Shown here piece by piece: positions 37,684 to 49,085 of a stretch of DNA of 64,000 bases; position 1 is the stretch's first letter, and the number at the start of each line of letters is the position of its first letter. Source of the stretch: Metallyticus violacea (lineage: Eukaryota; Arthropoda; Insecta; Mantodea; Metallyticidae); assembly GCA_030762175.1 (NCBI GenBank), contig CM060831.1, forward strand, positions 67,686,001 to 67,750,000, read 5' to 3'. The notes beneath the pieces were generated by a model, which saw only the letters and a list, made by a program, of their open reading frames with translations, had not been told where the DNA came from and made no database searches. The translations under genes were made by a program, and so were the position numbers.

Positions 37684-37885
37684 TCCGTCTTGGTGGTGTA
37701 GTGGTAACCATTCTTGCCTTCTAAACCCAAGATCGTACATATAACCGTACGATAAAGAACCTCAAGCATGAAAAAAGACGCCTCTGAGCAAAATTTGTCT
37801 GCCGTTTAACACCCTGAATTGAATGAGACGCTGATGACCTGAAATGTTAAAGAGCGTACGTAAATAAACCAAATAAAAAATACCT
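37684..37885 (+). mobile_element. SINE family A copy with internal deletion
   Basis: The head (TGGTGGTGTAGTGGTAACCA) is intact up to CCCAAGATCG near 37734, then jumps to the ACCGTACGATAAAGAACCTC block. About 95 bp, including box B and the first body block, are missing. The 3' block and AAATAAACCAAATAAAAAA tail are present. Confidence 0.85.
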
Positions 37886-39988
37886 CACGTACTCGTATGT
37901 AAGAATGCGCTTGTTCATTCCTGACATCGCCACTGCAGTCAGTAAACAAAGTGCTGTCCGACCTTGGATTGTCGCATCATTTTCGGTGAGAACGGTCTTA
38001 GATCCGGAATGATGGACCTCGTAATGATATGCTAGTACGCTTAATTTTCGGTTACAAGAAAACGTTATATTTTTCCTTATAAATTTGAAAACGTTCTAAG
38101 AACTCGAAAATAAATTTTGAATACCAAAAGGACATTTAATGATGTTCTTTTATTATTACTATACACTTTATTGTTTACTAGACAGTATTTCGATCTGGAA
38201 TAATACAACTTTGAAGAAATTAATGTTAAAATTTACAAATAATGCATAAAAATGTGATTTTTAAAAAAAATAGTTATATACTAGTTTGTATAAATACTTT
38301 ACTATTGCTTTGAACGTATTTTTAAATCATTTAAATAATGCAGGCGATACTAGGAAAGCCACCAAGTTGAAGATCACAATTGTTGCCCCCAAACTTTTGC
38401 TTATCAGTTCATAATGATTGCTTGCCTCACTTGCTCCTCGTTTCCGGAAGCTCTATTTCTACCCGGAAGTATAGATATGACTGCCATAGTTTGCAGCAAC
38501 TTTGGCAAGGGCATCCTGCACGCAGCCCTTGAGCCTTTTCCGGTAACGAGTTTTGCAATTTGTGGAGTGGGGTTGGGAAGGACGTCCCATGAATCAGAGC
38601 AGACGAGCGTTATATACAAACACGCAGCATCGCGTCGCCTTGATGTTCTCTGCGTAGGCCTCCTCCGAAAGCCTAAGTAGATTTCCCTTCTCTGTATGTA
38701 GCATGTAATTATATGAAACGGCTTTTCCCTTGATAAACGTTTGTATTCAAACCTCTGTGGCAACATAACAGCCACAGAACTTAGAAGTCAATGTGTCACA
38801 ACTTTGTTGTAGGGACCTTATCGGTTTCTAGAGTGACGGCAGTGACAACGAATCTTACTATAGGCAAACTTGGCTGCGGTTCATGTTTATTACTCCTTAA
38901 CGGCACGACGGCGTATAGCCTCGAAAGTTAACGGTATAAACTATGCCACGTTATGCACTCCGTTAACTCACAAGTTAACTCTGTACGTAATCGTTATTCT
39001 AACTATTTGTTTTATAACGAAAATGATTCATAATTTTCGGATGGAGTGCATACTTTGCACGGTCATAATCTTTTCTAAATTTACGAACTACTAAAACCTT
39101 CTCTTTATCTTACAACTTGAACGCAATGTAATTTTTTGTGTTTGTATTTCGGCCTATTCTAAAACTTTATTTATGCTGAAGGTTGCACGCTACAGTTTAT
39201 CTTTTAATTATGAAGAACGATGCTTGTGATTACGTTAGCAATGAAATGCGTCTCCAGAATTTTCTCTTGCTTTAAGGAGAATGCGTGCATGCAGTTTACA
39301 TCCGTATTTAACGTTATGTGCAGCGCATAAAGCCACCGTATGGGGTGGAGCGGCACGGATAAGACACGCAAAGCAACGTGTGTGTACAAGAAAAGATGTA
39401 GCCTAGCAACTTAATTTCATGAACATGCGAGCGGAAATGTTGGTATCACGTGGATTCCCGCCTGGCATCCGGAATAAATACCAAGCCCGTAGGCAAAATA
39501 GGTTTTATGCCGCTTATTTATGCGTATCTATGTATGTACATGTGTGGATTAACGGAAGAGAAAGGAAAATACAAGATCTTCTTGTAAAGAACAGCTTCTA
39601 CAGCAATTTTATACATTTTTCCACAATTTATTTTCGTCTTCACTTTTATCCCTAATGTGCAGACCATGTCGTGCATTTACTACAAATAATTACAAACCCT
39701 TTCCTCAGTCGTTATGCTTAAAGCAAGTGTTAACGTAGCATTTTACTTTAAGATTAACAATATTTGCGAGAAGAGATCACCGCACAGTGTAGCAAACCTA
39801 TGAAAGAACTAAAATTCATCATTAAACATGATTTTAATATAGTATATTCAGATAATAAATAAATTATCTACCGGAGAAATTAATTCAATATTGGTTGCTT
39901 TGCATAACTAAATACTGTCAACAACGTTTGTCAAATGTTTCAATAGTCGAACGTCGAACTTCTAATATTTTTAAAAGTTGGCTTTGCA
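37886..39988. other. No gene recognised
   Basis: At 38404-38775 opposed open frames of 88 and 123 codons share one GC-richer patch. Neither shows a known motif, so a host exon is possible but unsupported. Confidence 0.4.
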
Positions 39989-40254
39989 TCACAGTACGTA
40001 CGGTGAGTGCTCCAAACGTTCCAAAACCATAGTCGAGGACGCGGGGCTTGTTGCTGTGCGAGGTCTCCCAGATCTGCTCTTGTGAACATCGCATACGGTA
40101 CCACGAGTCTCAAATTTGTCTCCAATGCGTGCAATTGTTACTCGCTTTGGCGGTTCTGTTCGTATACACGTCTCCATTGCCTTTGAACTTCAACAACATT
40201 TACAATTCCACTTCAACATTGCTTTCCGCTGTTCAAACGATAATCTTAGCTCCA
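39989..40254 (-). pseudogene. Transposase N-terminal double helix-turn-helix, truncated
   Basis: The likely start is the Met at 40254 (MELRLSFEQRKAMLKW), broken by a stop and frameshift. The downstream frame from 40177 reads RTEPPKRVTIARIGDKFETR, then SRSGRPRTATSP and VLERLEHSP. This matches the HTH-linker-HTH of insect mariner-like transposases ('PPkRxTIxRixdKFetTGtVxDvhkGRSGRPrTatS'). The catalytic domain is absent. Confidence 0.8.
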
Positions 40255-40405
40255 TTTTATTGTATCAACGCTAGCATAATGCAATGTGGATCACATCTGT
40301 TTACAGAACATCATACTAAATACAACTGTTGTTTTTCGGTTCATCTTTGAAATATATTAAATAGATATATACTGTGAAAGTGTGCATACTTTTTGGCACC
40401 CTCGG
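39989..40405 (-). mobile_element. Mariner-type 5' half with terminal repeat
   Basis: The minus strand begins at about 40405 with CCGAGGGTGCCAAAAAGTAT, a terminus typical of mariner-like elements. About 150 bp of leader follow, then a transposase N-terminus. The element breaks off at about 39989. No second end was found, so it is a truncated copy. Confidence 0.65.
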
Positions 40406-42350
40406 TAGTTAAGAAAAATAAGTTTATTTCATAAGTAAGGCGTTCTTTTGTATTATAAAAGTAATTGAGTTTATTAATGTTAAGTTGTAAAGGTTTAACT
40501 GATAAGACTCAAACGAATAAAGGTATAAGGATTTTGTATATTGTAAAATTACGTTGTTAAAATATTTTAGCTACATTTTACTGAAAACCATATTGCATTA
40601 TATTTTACTATAAACAGAATAAGAAACGTGTAATAATTAACAGATGAATACAAATAATTATTAATATGAAATGCAAGCTGTATTTTGAAAAGTAAATGAT
40701 TTTGTGGTGTCTTGTCAATTTAGAAATTGACCAAATATGCTACAAATTAGAAATATAATATGTAATATTAATGTTTGTCAGAGATTAGCTGATTAGACAA
40801 ACTAACTGGCCTTTAGTGAGCTTAATAATTCAACATTTAGGCACCTAACTTTAACTGAATTTAATAGAATTTGCAGACCTCTGCCAAAACAGAAGTCAGT
40901 AGGTACTCAAAGGGTTTAGAGAATAATTAAATACATGTCATTTGGAAGTCAATGTAGCAGTCATGGTCTATTGGGGGTTTAATGGACGACGTTTTCCTTC
41001 ATTAAAAAGAGAAGTAGGGATGACGTTTGCTTCACAGCAGAGTTGTAACATTTCAAGTTAATTCATTGATTAATTTGCATTTGAAACATGGCGACAGAGA
41101 CAAAGGTGAAGGAGAAAATTGATTAAACAGAAGATGTTATTAGACTGCAATTTTATACAGCAGCACCAGAGACTTGTTCTGGAACAAAGTTTGTTGCTGT
41201 TCCAAAACTGAAATTAATTTACATGTTGATAAATCAAACGTTACCCCCAGCAAGTGTTTCTTCGTATTGCATTATTCAATTAAGTAACTTATTTTGCACA
41301 TTTCTGGTAACCCTTACTACAGGGTGTACGTTTAATCTGTGAAGTCTCCCAAACTTGGTGAAAGTATAGATTTAAAACGTTTATCTACTATAATAAGTCA
41401 GTACTCTCTGATCTTACCAATACTGTTTGTTTATGAGTAATTTTGCTAAAACTTCTAGAAATTTAGTTCAAATAAAAATCATTTTTGCATAAATAATGCC
41501 GATTGTTTCTACATTGATCTAACGAGGGTTTTCTAACTCTGGACCTTAGGTTTTCGTTATGGCCTTTAAAACATTCACAATCATCGTGGGTTTATTTCTT
41601 GGTTTTCATCGTTTAATAACACTTGCCCAACCAATTTCTGAAACGAAATTGAAATAGGCATCATTATTCAGGGCCCCTTAACGTTCTTTACATATTGCGG
41701 GTTCGTAAATAAGTGTGCGTCTTTAAACTTTTTCCTATCCGCAGTAATGCACTCTCGACAAAAGAAACAACAAGCCGGGCACAAAAGGGCACTTGCAGCT
41801 TTCATTTTCCTTTTTTTACATACAGTTCTCTATGTCCATCCATGAACAAAACATCTTCAAAGCTCTTTCAGCTCCATAATGGTAGAAGCAAAGACGTCCA
41901 GTTAAGCTTTCTATCAGGATTCTTTTTCGGAGAGTAATTGATGTCAGATCTTGAACAAAATGGATCCAACGGCTCGTTTAACATGACAATTATTTTTATT
42001 ATTTCGTTTACACTTTAGATTTAGACAATTATAATAGTAAACAAATAAAATACATAATGCAGGAGTGTTAAACTGAGGTACCGCACAAGGGGGAATTAAA
42101 ATGATATCCGAACCCAAGCCGAAAATGAAAATATGGATCATCTGTCATGCAACCATTAAATCACTGCATTATCCTATCCTGTCTGCAGTTTTTTAAATTC
42201 TTATCTAACCCTAAAAGAACGCATGTATGTATGGGGATTTATAATTTCGTTTAGTTTATATATATATATATTTATCGTATAAATTAAAGTAGATATTCAT
42301 ATAGTACTTTTTCTTTTGTGTTCCTTCTGTCTATTTTTATTTATTTTATA

Positions 42351-42388
<38 letters not shown>

Positions 42389-43166
42389 TTAATGCTTTTT
42401 TTAGTTAGTTTTTGGATTTAGATAAATCTGAACAATAATAATGTAATAAATGTAAACATGTAACATTTTTCAAATAAGGAATAAAAGTTCTGGAATATAC
42501 GTTCCGTTGTAGGAAACAAGGTGTAGTATTACTGATTTTTTAGTTTGTTTTTATATCTAAAGCTAAATAATGCTGGAACCTCGAGATTGTCTCTGTAGCG
42601 AGGGATTTAATTCTTACCCGAGTTAGTAGTGTAGTACTTGCCTTCATACTACATCAGCTTTGCGATTAAAAATGCCATAATAAGAGTACACGATATCTAA
42701 CCAATTAAAAAGGGTCGCTTGTTGCGGCTCTTTCGAGTACTTGTTGTTTCTAAAATGTACAGAGTTACATGGACAGAATTCTTGTCACATTCTGGGAGGA
42801 AACGGTAGCTAAATTGTGAAGTGTTAAGCACAATCACCTGAACATCCATAGTGTCGAATTCTTCGCATCCAAGTCAAGTTTCCAATCCTTATCCACACAC
42901 GACTTTGTGTGAAAGAACCAATTTCAGAGCATTATAAATTCGGTGTTCTCCTCCACTTTATAGAATAAATTAATCCTTTCACAATTTGTTCATTAATGTA
43001 TCATTATATTGAGGAAATAATTATCACGTCACTGGTGAAAGAAACACTTCTTACAGTGATACTTAAAAAAAAGTATTAATTTACTAAATATGCTTTAGTA
43101 CAAGCTAACATTTAAAAATAGGAAAAATTCAAGGTCACGACTGATACTTGTAACTCAGGCTTTATG
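40406..43166. other. AT-rich stretch, no gene recognised
   Basis: Contains an isolated transposon-like terminus at 41320 (TA then CAGGGTGTACGTTTAATCTG) and an ATT trinucleotide run at about 42352-42388. No coding motif. Confidence 0.5.
42352..42388. repeat. ATT trinucleotide microsatellite
   Basis: About 12 uninterrupted ATT units. Confidence 0.95.
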
Positions 43167-43364
43167 TAGTGAGGTAATTTGAGTTATGGGCTAGCAGAGC
43201 ACGGCTGCGTACTGGGAGAAGCCAGTCGTTAATGCATATGCAGGTAGCAGCTTGAATGTTACAGTTTTTAGGGAGTGATAGTATGTTTATGTGTTGCTCG
43301 ATGCTTTCTTGTGTGTAAATTGTGCCAATTGTTCTTCGTTAATTGTGCCACTGCATATAATATA
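43167..43364 (+). mobile_element. Family E DNA transposon, 5' part
   Basis: It begins GTGAGGTAATTTGAGTTATG, close to the terminus at 55843, and continues with the same leader (CTGCGTACTGGGAGAAGCCA, TGTTGCTCGATGCTTTCTTG). It is cut at 43364 by the mariner-type element starting at 43365. Confidence 0.7.
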
Positions 43365-44136
43365 CAGGCTGTAACAGAAAGATATGTCAAAACTTTGGAG
43401 AAAAATTCCTTGCATATACAGGATGCAAATACGTTATATGAACGTGGGATCGGAAATGCTTTATTTCCTTGTTAGAACCCTTTGTCTACAACTCCGCTAA
43501 CACGGTATGGCATGCAAGCTATAATGCCAGCATGGCCGTTCTGTAACAATAATCCTACAACAAAACAGTTGCTTAATACGTACAGTAGGCAACATTTGCC
43601 TTTACCTGTCGTTAAATGGGGCAGGGGTGTTGTAAGTACTCTTAGTGCCTAGGTTCACCGTTGTGTGATCATTCTATACAACATAGTTCGTTTGGTATGC
43701 CACTCACTTGCTTGGCATAGCACCGAGCACGTAGTGTCAGTTCTGTGTGTTTATGGACCTCATTCCAGGTACAGTAAAATGAAGTATTCAAATGTGCAGT
43801 TGGCAGATCATCACATGACCTATGGATTAGCCGAAGTTATAGAGAGTCTTCGTACTGGTATTCTGCAACGCTGCTTGACAATACGTGACACTGCAGCGAT
43901 ACTCAGCGCATCAGCGGGTTGATGGATGTATACGTGCTAACAGAGGACATTTTAAACATTTTATATGATTTTCTGTTCCTTACAGTTATGTTTTGGAATG
44001 TTCTGCTATGTGGTACAGGTGTATAAAACGGGCTCTACCAAGGAAATAAAGCAATTCCAGACCCTTATATCATATTTTTATCCTGTATATGAGTGAAATG
44101 TTTTCCAAAGGTTTTGTTGCCTCTTGTTAAACCCTG
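43365..44136 (+). mobile_element. Mariner-type element with about 110-bp inverted ends, internally deleted
   Basis: The left end 43365-43483 and the reverse complement of about 44018-44136 agree over their length with small gaps: ACAGGCTGTAACAGAAAGAT versus ACAGGGTTTAACAAGAGGCA, then shared ATATACAGGAT and TGCTTTATTTCCTTG blocks. TA flanks both ends (43363-43364 and 44137-44138). The length, 772 bp, is too short for a full transposase. A residual frame joins the two extremities of the protein. Confidence 0.9.
43779..43922 (+). pseudogene. Transposase N-terminus joined to C-terminus
   Basis: The Met at 43779 begins MKYSNVQLADHHMTYGLAE, the start of the HTH domain of insect mariner-like transposases ('YSNxELADxHxxYGLAxGN'). 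The next residues, SLRTGILQRCLTIRD, resemble the C-terminal tail ('eSlrxRilqRCxaCIxarGgHF'), with a frameshift at its end. The middle of about 300 residues is gone, which explains the short element. The N-terminal match is firm. The C-terminal match is shorter and less certain. Confidence 0.65.
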
Positions 44137-44449
44137 TAAAGTCTTGAAGAGCGAGTCCTTATTTTCCATATATAAAATTAAAAGAAATATACCATTGCAT
44201 TATCGAAAATTAGTTATCTCTTCCACCAGTAATTATGTTTGTACTGTATGCATAATGAATAAGGAGGAAATTCTATTGCCTATCTCATCTCTGAAAAAAA
44301 AACAACAAAAAGAGAGATGAAACATTTTCATTTACAGAAAGCATGAAACTATTGCCATCATAAACAGTTTTCCCTTTTGAAGTATTTCTTTCATTCATAG
44401 TTATGTATGAGTTTATTTATAAAATGTGCTCCCCTAAGTGGAATTGCTA

Positions 44450-45484
44450 CAGAGTGAGATGAGAATACAGTTCGCCAAGTAATTTTACAAAGTACAACAT
44501 TTCGCTCATCTTTTTTTTTTTTTTTTTTTTTTTGTAAAATTCTTTACAAATTTGTTCACAGTGGAGTCCATTATTCTTTATACACATTTCACGTCATTTG
44601 AACACTGATTCTTATCCAAATTAACCAAATGTTGCACAGATTCTGGGCACGTGTTTTCTCAGCAAAAACTTTGTTGTTCAAGACATCTGAAAGAGAAACA
44701 GCGTGAGGTGCATAAACTGTCACGACGGTCAGTTGTCCATCATTCATCCGCTTCAAATGCCACCTCAAACATAGGAAAAGTCTTCTATGATGAATTTCAC
44801 TTGTCCAGTAAACACAATTATGCCGGTTTACACGGTCGTTCAGCTTAAATCGATAAAATGGTCCTGCAAAAGTCATTATTACCTTCATGTCGCAGCAGTA
44901 ACCAATTTTTCGCAGAATTCCTAACGATGTCCACACCACGGAAGTGTTGATCGCTATCGTTTCAATTTCAGATCCCATGAAAGGCTTCCTGAACTGTAAT
45001 GATTACTTCCCATTTCGAGGAATCTTTTTTTAAAAGTTTGAGAACCAATATGCCTATTTTCTTACTATAGCAGTTCGTGATTAACTGCCTAGTGATAGGT
45101 CCATGACAGATCCTAATCGTTTCGCATTGTTTGACGTGTTGGAGGTTGATCTACAGGAAATTTCTGTTCAAATCTGCTGTCAGCAATTGTTTGTTGTTCT
45201 TGCTGTGTTTTCATAAATGTGTAACATAAAAAGAAAATGTCGCTCTGTGGTAGGTTCATTTGCAATTCATATTACAGAGAAAGCTCAAGAAGTGCGTGCA
45301 GATAAATCGACCATGACAATCGAATATGGCAATATTCGATTGTCATAAGATGTCAACAACGAAGTAGAACGTCATGATTGCTAGTTTCTACAACTTACAC
45401 AAGATATCTGTACTATTAATTGGTGTCGTTTGTGCTTTTATGAGTGAACCGCTATGAATTAAAATTACTTTTTATCTCACCCTA
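44450..45484 (-). mobile_element. Mariner-type element, nearly full length but decayed
   Basis: The minus-strand start is TAGGGTGAGATAAAAAGTAA (from 45484) and the opposite end reads CAGAGTGAGATGAGAATACA (from 44450). TA flanks both (44448-44449 and 45485-45486). The two ends agree best over the first 12-15 bases. A run of 23 T at 44511-44533 lies within it, near the 3' end. At 1035 bp it is close to, but shorter than, an autonomous mariner. Confidence 0.8.
44589..45290 (-). pseudogene. Mariner-like transposase, frameshifted
   Basis: On the minus strand the N-terminal HTH is seen at about 45260-45115 (FLCYTFMKTQQEQQTIADSR, then FEQKFPVDQPPTRQTM). The C-terminal half is a 129-residue open frame (44978-44589) with FKLNDRVNRHNCVYWTSEIH, equivalent to the 'FhLnGyVNrhNcrYWsseNPH' block of insect mariner-like DDE domains. 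The second and third catalytic acids could not be identified. Frameshifts separate the parts. Confidence 0.7.
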
Positions 45485-45494
45485 TATTATATTT

Positions 45495-45770
45495 ACAACG
45501 GCTAAGGAAGTAACGGTTGGGACTCTTATGAGAGGACCTAGGCTCAAATCCTGCAGTCGACTAATCTAACTGAGGTTTTCCATGTTTCCTCTCAGTCCAT
45601 TTTAAGAATGGAAAAATGCCTGGTTAGTAATTCTCTATCATGGATTCACCTTCTCTACCATCATCAATTTTCATTCCGTCTTCTGTGTTTATGATGCCAT
45701 TAAGGCGGCCCTGACATAGGACTGCGCATCCACTTAGGGAGTCCCTCAGTGCACATCTATAAGCATCTAG
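45495..45770 (+). mobile_element. SINE-like element, tRNA-like head
   Basis: The head-like start GGCTAAGGAAGTAACGGTTG and box B-like GGCTCAAATCCTG (near 45542) are followed by CTGAGGTTTTCCATGTTTCC and AATGGAAAAATGCC, a diverged version of the family B body. It starts about 10 bp after the preceding mariner element. The 3' end is uncertain. Confidence 0.5.
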
Positions 45771-47066
45771 AGTAAATAGCATCCCGAGGCGATTAATGTG
45801 TTAAGTCCTAGAGAGTGTTAAGTTCTAGAAACGGAGAGGGTAAACAGGGAAAGAGGAAAGAAAGAAGCAATATTAATGTTAAAAAATTAGAAGCTCAATT
45901 ATTTCCTATCAAGTTCTCTGTTTCCAGGCATGTACTCGCGTGACGAATTATTTAATTTTGTGGATGAGTTTCTATAACAACATAGTGAAAATCTTCCTGG
46001 TTAATAAAATAAATTACACTGTGCAATATTACCCTGATTGCATTTTTTGTAACTTGTGGATATTGAAGTTAAAACGAAATTATGTCGGAAACTGTGCTAA
46101 TTATAATAAAACCCAAAACTGTTCAAAGAATAATTTCAAATGACGGCCTTATTGGATACTTTGCGTTACCTATTAATCTTTTTACATTATTAAGAACATT
46201 TTGTACAAAAAAATTCAAAAATTAATGTAATTTAGATTTGGAAATATTTTACACTCATATAAGGCTATGATCTCCTTATCCTCTGTGAAAGTATCCTAAT
46301 AGCAGAGTCGTTTATCTTCACGCCACTCTAAACAAAAGTTCGTTACTGAAAGTGTTCTAAGGAGGTTCGTCTGAAGTGAAATGGGATATGAACTAGTCTT
46401 ACAGTATATTGCAAGAAAGATTCATTTTCATGCATACCACTCATGTTACCAAGAGCTGCAGATGAACAGAGTTTGTTGCAATCGATTTGAAGAAGGGAAA
46501 GTGAAGACAAACAATGAGAAGGGAAGCCCTCTGTGAGAACGCAGCATCTGATGTGCTTGCTCATTACTGATGATTGCTGGACCACACCCAGCCACCATTG
46601 TGATGCGATCATTATTCTTTTGTCTTTTGTTTTTCCGTTACTCTTTCAGTGGGGATTCTGCGCTAGTACACATAACTTTGTTCATGAAGCACGTCCAACA
46701 ATGCAGACATTTGTAGAAATAGCTACCATAGCATAAGTTTCAGCGTATTACAAAATGTTGTGTTCTTAAATCATTCCATGTGCTCCGGATTTTTTTTTTT
46801 TTTGCGTACATGTTAAGTTAGCGAAACAGCATGAAGCCGGGTACACAACTTTACTACTGCTACTGCTACTGCTGAATCGCAAGCCTCTAGAATCTTAATA
46901 GCTAAATTAACACTTATATGCGTGTGAGCATACAATACAGAAAAATACATCATGGCAACGCACCCAAAAACCTATTCTTCTCATTTTCATTAACAAATTT
47001 ACAGAGAGCAATGTTTACTTTGTATTTTTATTTATTTACTTATTCTGGTAGAGCTAAGGCCATTAG
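45771..47066. other. No gene recognised
   Basis: Opposed frames near 46343-46736 carry no motif. A short CTGCTA repeat lies at about 46852-46873. Confidence 0.45.
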
Positions 47067-47291
47067 TCGGTCCTGGTGATGTAGTGGTAATCATACTTGC
47101 CTTTTACACCCAAGATCGCGGGTTCGATCCCGGCTTGGATTTTATCGGTGCGTAAAATTGGCTTCCTTCCGAAGGAAAGTAAAGCCGCGGATCCCATGTC
47201 GTACATTTACGGTACGACAAAGAACCTCAAGCCTGAAAAAAGAGACCTGTGAACAAAAGAGTGTCTGTAAATAAAACAAATCAACAATCAA
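47067..47291 (+). mobile_element. SINE family A copy with target duplication, shortened
   Basis: The head and box B (GCGGGTTCGATCCCGG) are intact. The 3' part is missing about 60 bp, from the GGCCGTTTCACGCCC block through GACCTGAGATGTTAA, yet the tail (TGTAAATAAAACAAATCAAC) is present. Direct repeats CTAAGGCCATTAG (47054-47066) and CTAAGGCTATTAG (47292-47304), one mismatch, flank it exactly. Confidence 0.9.
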
Positions 47292-48629
47292 CTAAGGCTA
47301 TTAGGTCTTCTGTTCCGCTCTACCGATCTAATAATAATTACACGAAGTTACAGGGACAGTGTTACAATCACAACATTGACAGTAAAGTTGACAATGCCAA
47401 TGTAAAACATTATGTATATAATTAATAATGAAAAATGTAAAATATTAACTTAAGAGGAAGAAAAACATAAGAAAATAAAATAACAATAATATACGACAAG
47501 CACCAGCAATGGCAATTATCAACCTACGTAAATCCTGAAGGTGGGAATAAAGATACAAGCAAAACATAAAATTAAACCCTGATAATACTATGAAGGAGAT
47601 AAGAACATTATGACAGTAATAACAATAGCAGGGTAAACAAATAAATACATGCATTGTAATAAAAGGAATCTGAATCTAGGGGTAATGGATTATTTCTAAT
47701 AATATTAAACAATTTCTTATGAAATGCTTCTCATCCTGTGGTAATGCATTTCAGAGACGGGCAGTGGTTACGGCGAATGATGATGAGTAAAGTGATGTAA
47801 TAATAGGCTTTTTCAAAAGTAAAGCATTATTGTTTTACAAGTAGAAGAAAAATTTAGGAAAAAACGCAGTCACGTCATATGTTATTCCTTAAAACGTTTA
47901 TTATATAAATACGGGACATTTCTGTAGTGAATGTTGCACGAGGGATGATGCCCTGGAATAAATTTTAAATTTAGGACACGCGTTTTTACATGTGTTGTTT
48001 ATTGGCGCTTTAACTGACGCTTTAATTTATTTCCGTTCCTGTAAATGATGTGTAGAAAATACGAAATGCTTCCAAATAACGCAGTAACTCTCCATAACTT
48101 TTCAAGGTCATGCATTAGTAATGAAGTAACAAGTCAGTACTTCCCCCCTTTGCTCATTCCATAATTGTTTCCATAAACTTTTCACCAGTGTATAGGGTCC
48201 TAAGCCCTGCATAGGAATGAGGCTTGTTTACAGCTAAGTTTCAGCTGTAGAATCATAACCTCCACTTTGATCAATAATGCATCTTATCCTCTATTCCAGC
48301 TTTATTGCCTAACACGCTTGTGTAAAACTTAAGAAAGATGCAAATTATCTTTTTTCCTTTTCATGTGTATCGACTTCTAGCTTCCTTCTCACGCACCTTA
48401 ACTAAACTATAAAGAACACTTTCCTGATTAATGCTATTCAAAACATATCTCTTATTTCATCGTTGATTTTATAAATAAGAGGCACTGACGAGGGTTGAGT
48501 GCAATTATTTACGGTCTGTATATATTCGGGTGCTATGAAGCGGCTGCTTGAATAACCTGTGCTGAGTTACAGGCAAAGTGGCGCCTGTCAAGCAAAGAAC
48601 CGTTTTAATACATGCGATTCGTTAAGGCA
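47292..48629. other. No gene recognised
   Basis: AT-rich with no assigned motif. Confidence 0.5.
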
Positions 48630-49085
48630 TGAGTTCCCCAGGGCAGTGCAATGGATCCCTTAATGCTTTCATACACCGATGATAACTTTACAACTTACAT
48701 ACACTCTCGGACTAACGACATTCATGACGCAATAACTAAACCTAGGTCTAGTGCATTCATGGACACGTACTGTGGGCCTTGGTCTTAATCCCTTAAAATC
48801 GCAGGCAATGGTCTGTGACACCAGCGATTCTTAAGTACCATAGATATAAGCAATATTCCCCCCATTAATATCAAGCGTGCTGCAATTATCTTCACTGTTT
48901 ATACGAAAAACCTTGCAGTTATTATAGACAGTAATCTCGGTTGGGAAAACCATGTTGCTGAAATCTGCAGGAAGGTAAGTTCTCTAATCTACAATTTTGA
49001 AAGATTAAATGTGCCCCTGCCCAGAACCTTGAAAAAGATCCGGCAAGATCAAATGCTCAGTGTTTCCCAACTGTAGAGATGGAAA
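48630..49085 (+). mobile_element. LINE reverse transcriptase fragment
   Basis: The frame reads VPQGSAMDP (near 48633) and, after a deletion, LSYTDDNFTTYIHSRTND, so the catalytic YxDD box survives as YTDD. Past a stop, KNLAVIIDSNLGWENHVAEI and CRKVSSLIYNFERLN appear near 48907-49010. This is the order palm-YxDD-thumb of Jockey/CR1-like LINEs, as in the fragment at 13.2-14.2 kb. About 20 residues before YTDD are missing. Confidence 0.8.

Noticed and set aside
38404..38775. Opposed 88- and 123-codon frames as a host gene
   Set aside because: No motif, no convincing splice or start context, and both strands are equally open. Kept only as an unassigned patch.
40048..40350. 100-codon plus-strand frame
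   Set aside because: It is antisense to the recognisable transposase HTH on the minus strand.
42610..42680. GTTAGTAGTGTAGTACTTGCC as another SINE A head
   Set aside because: Only the box A-like stretch is similar. There is no box B or body after it.
44651..44848. 65-codon plus-strand frame
   Set aside because: It is antisense to the transposase fragment at 44589-44978.
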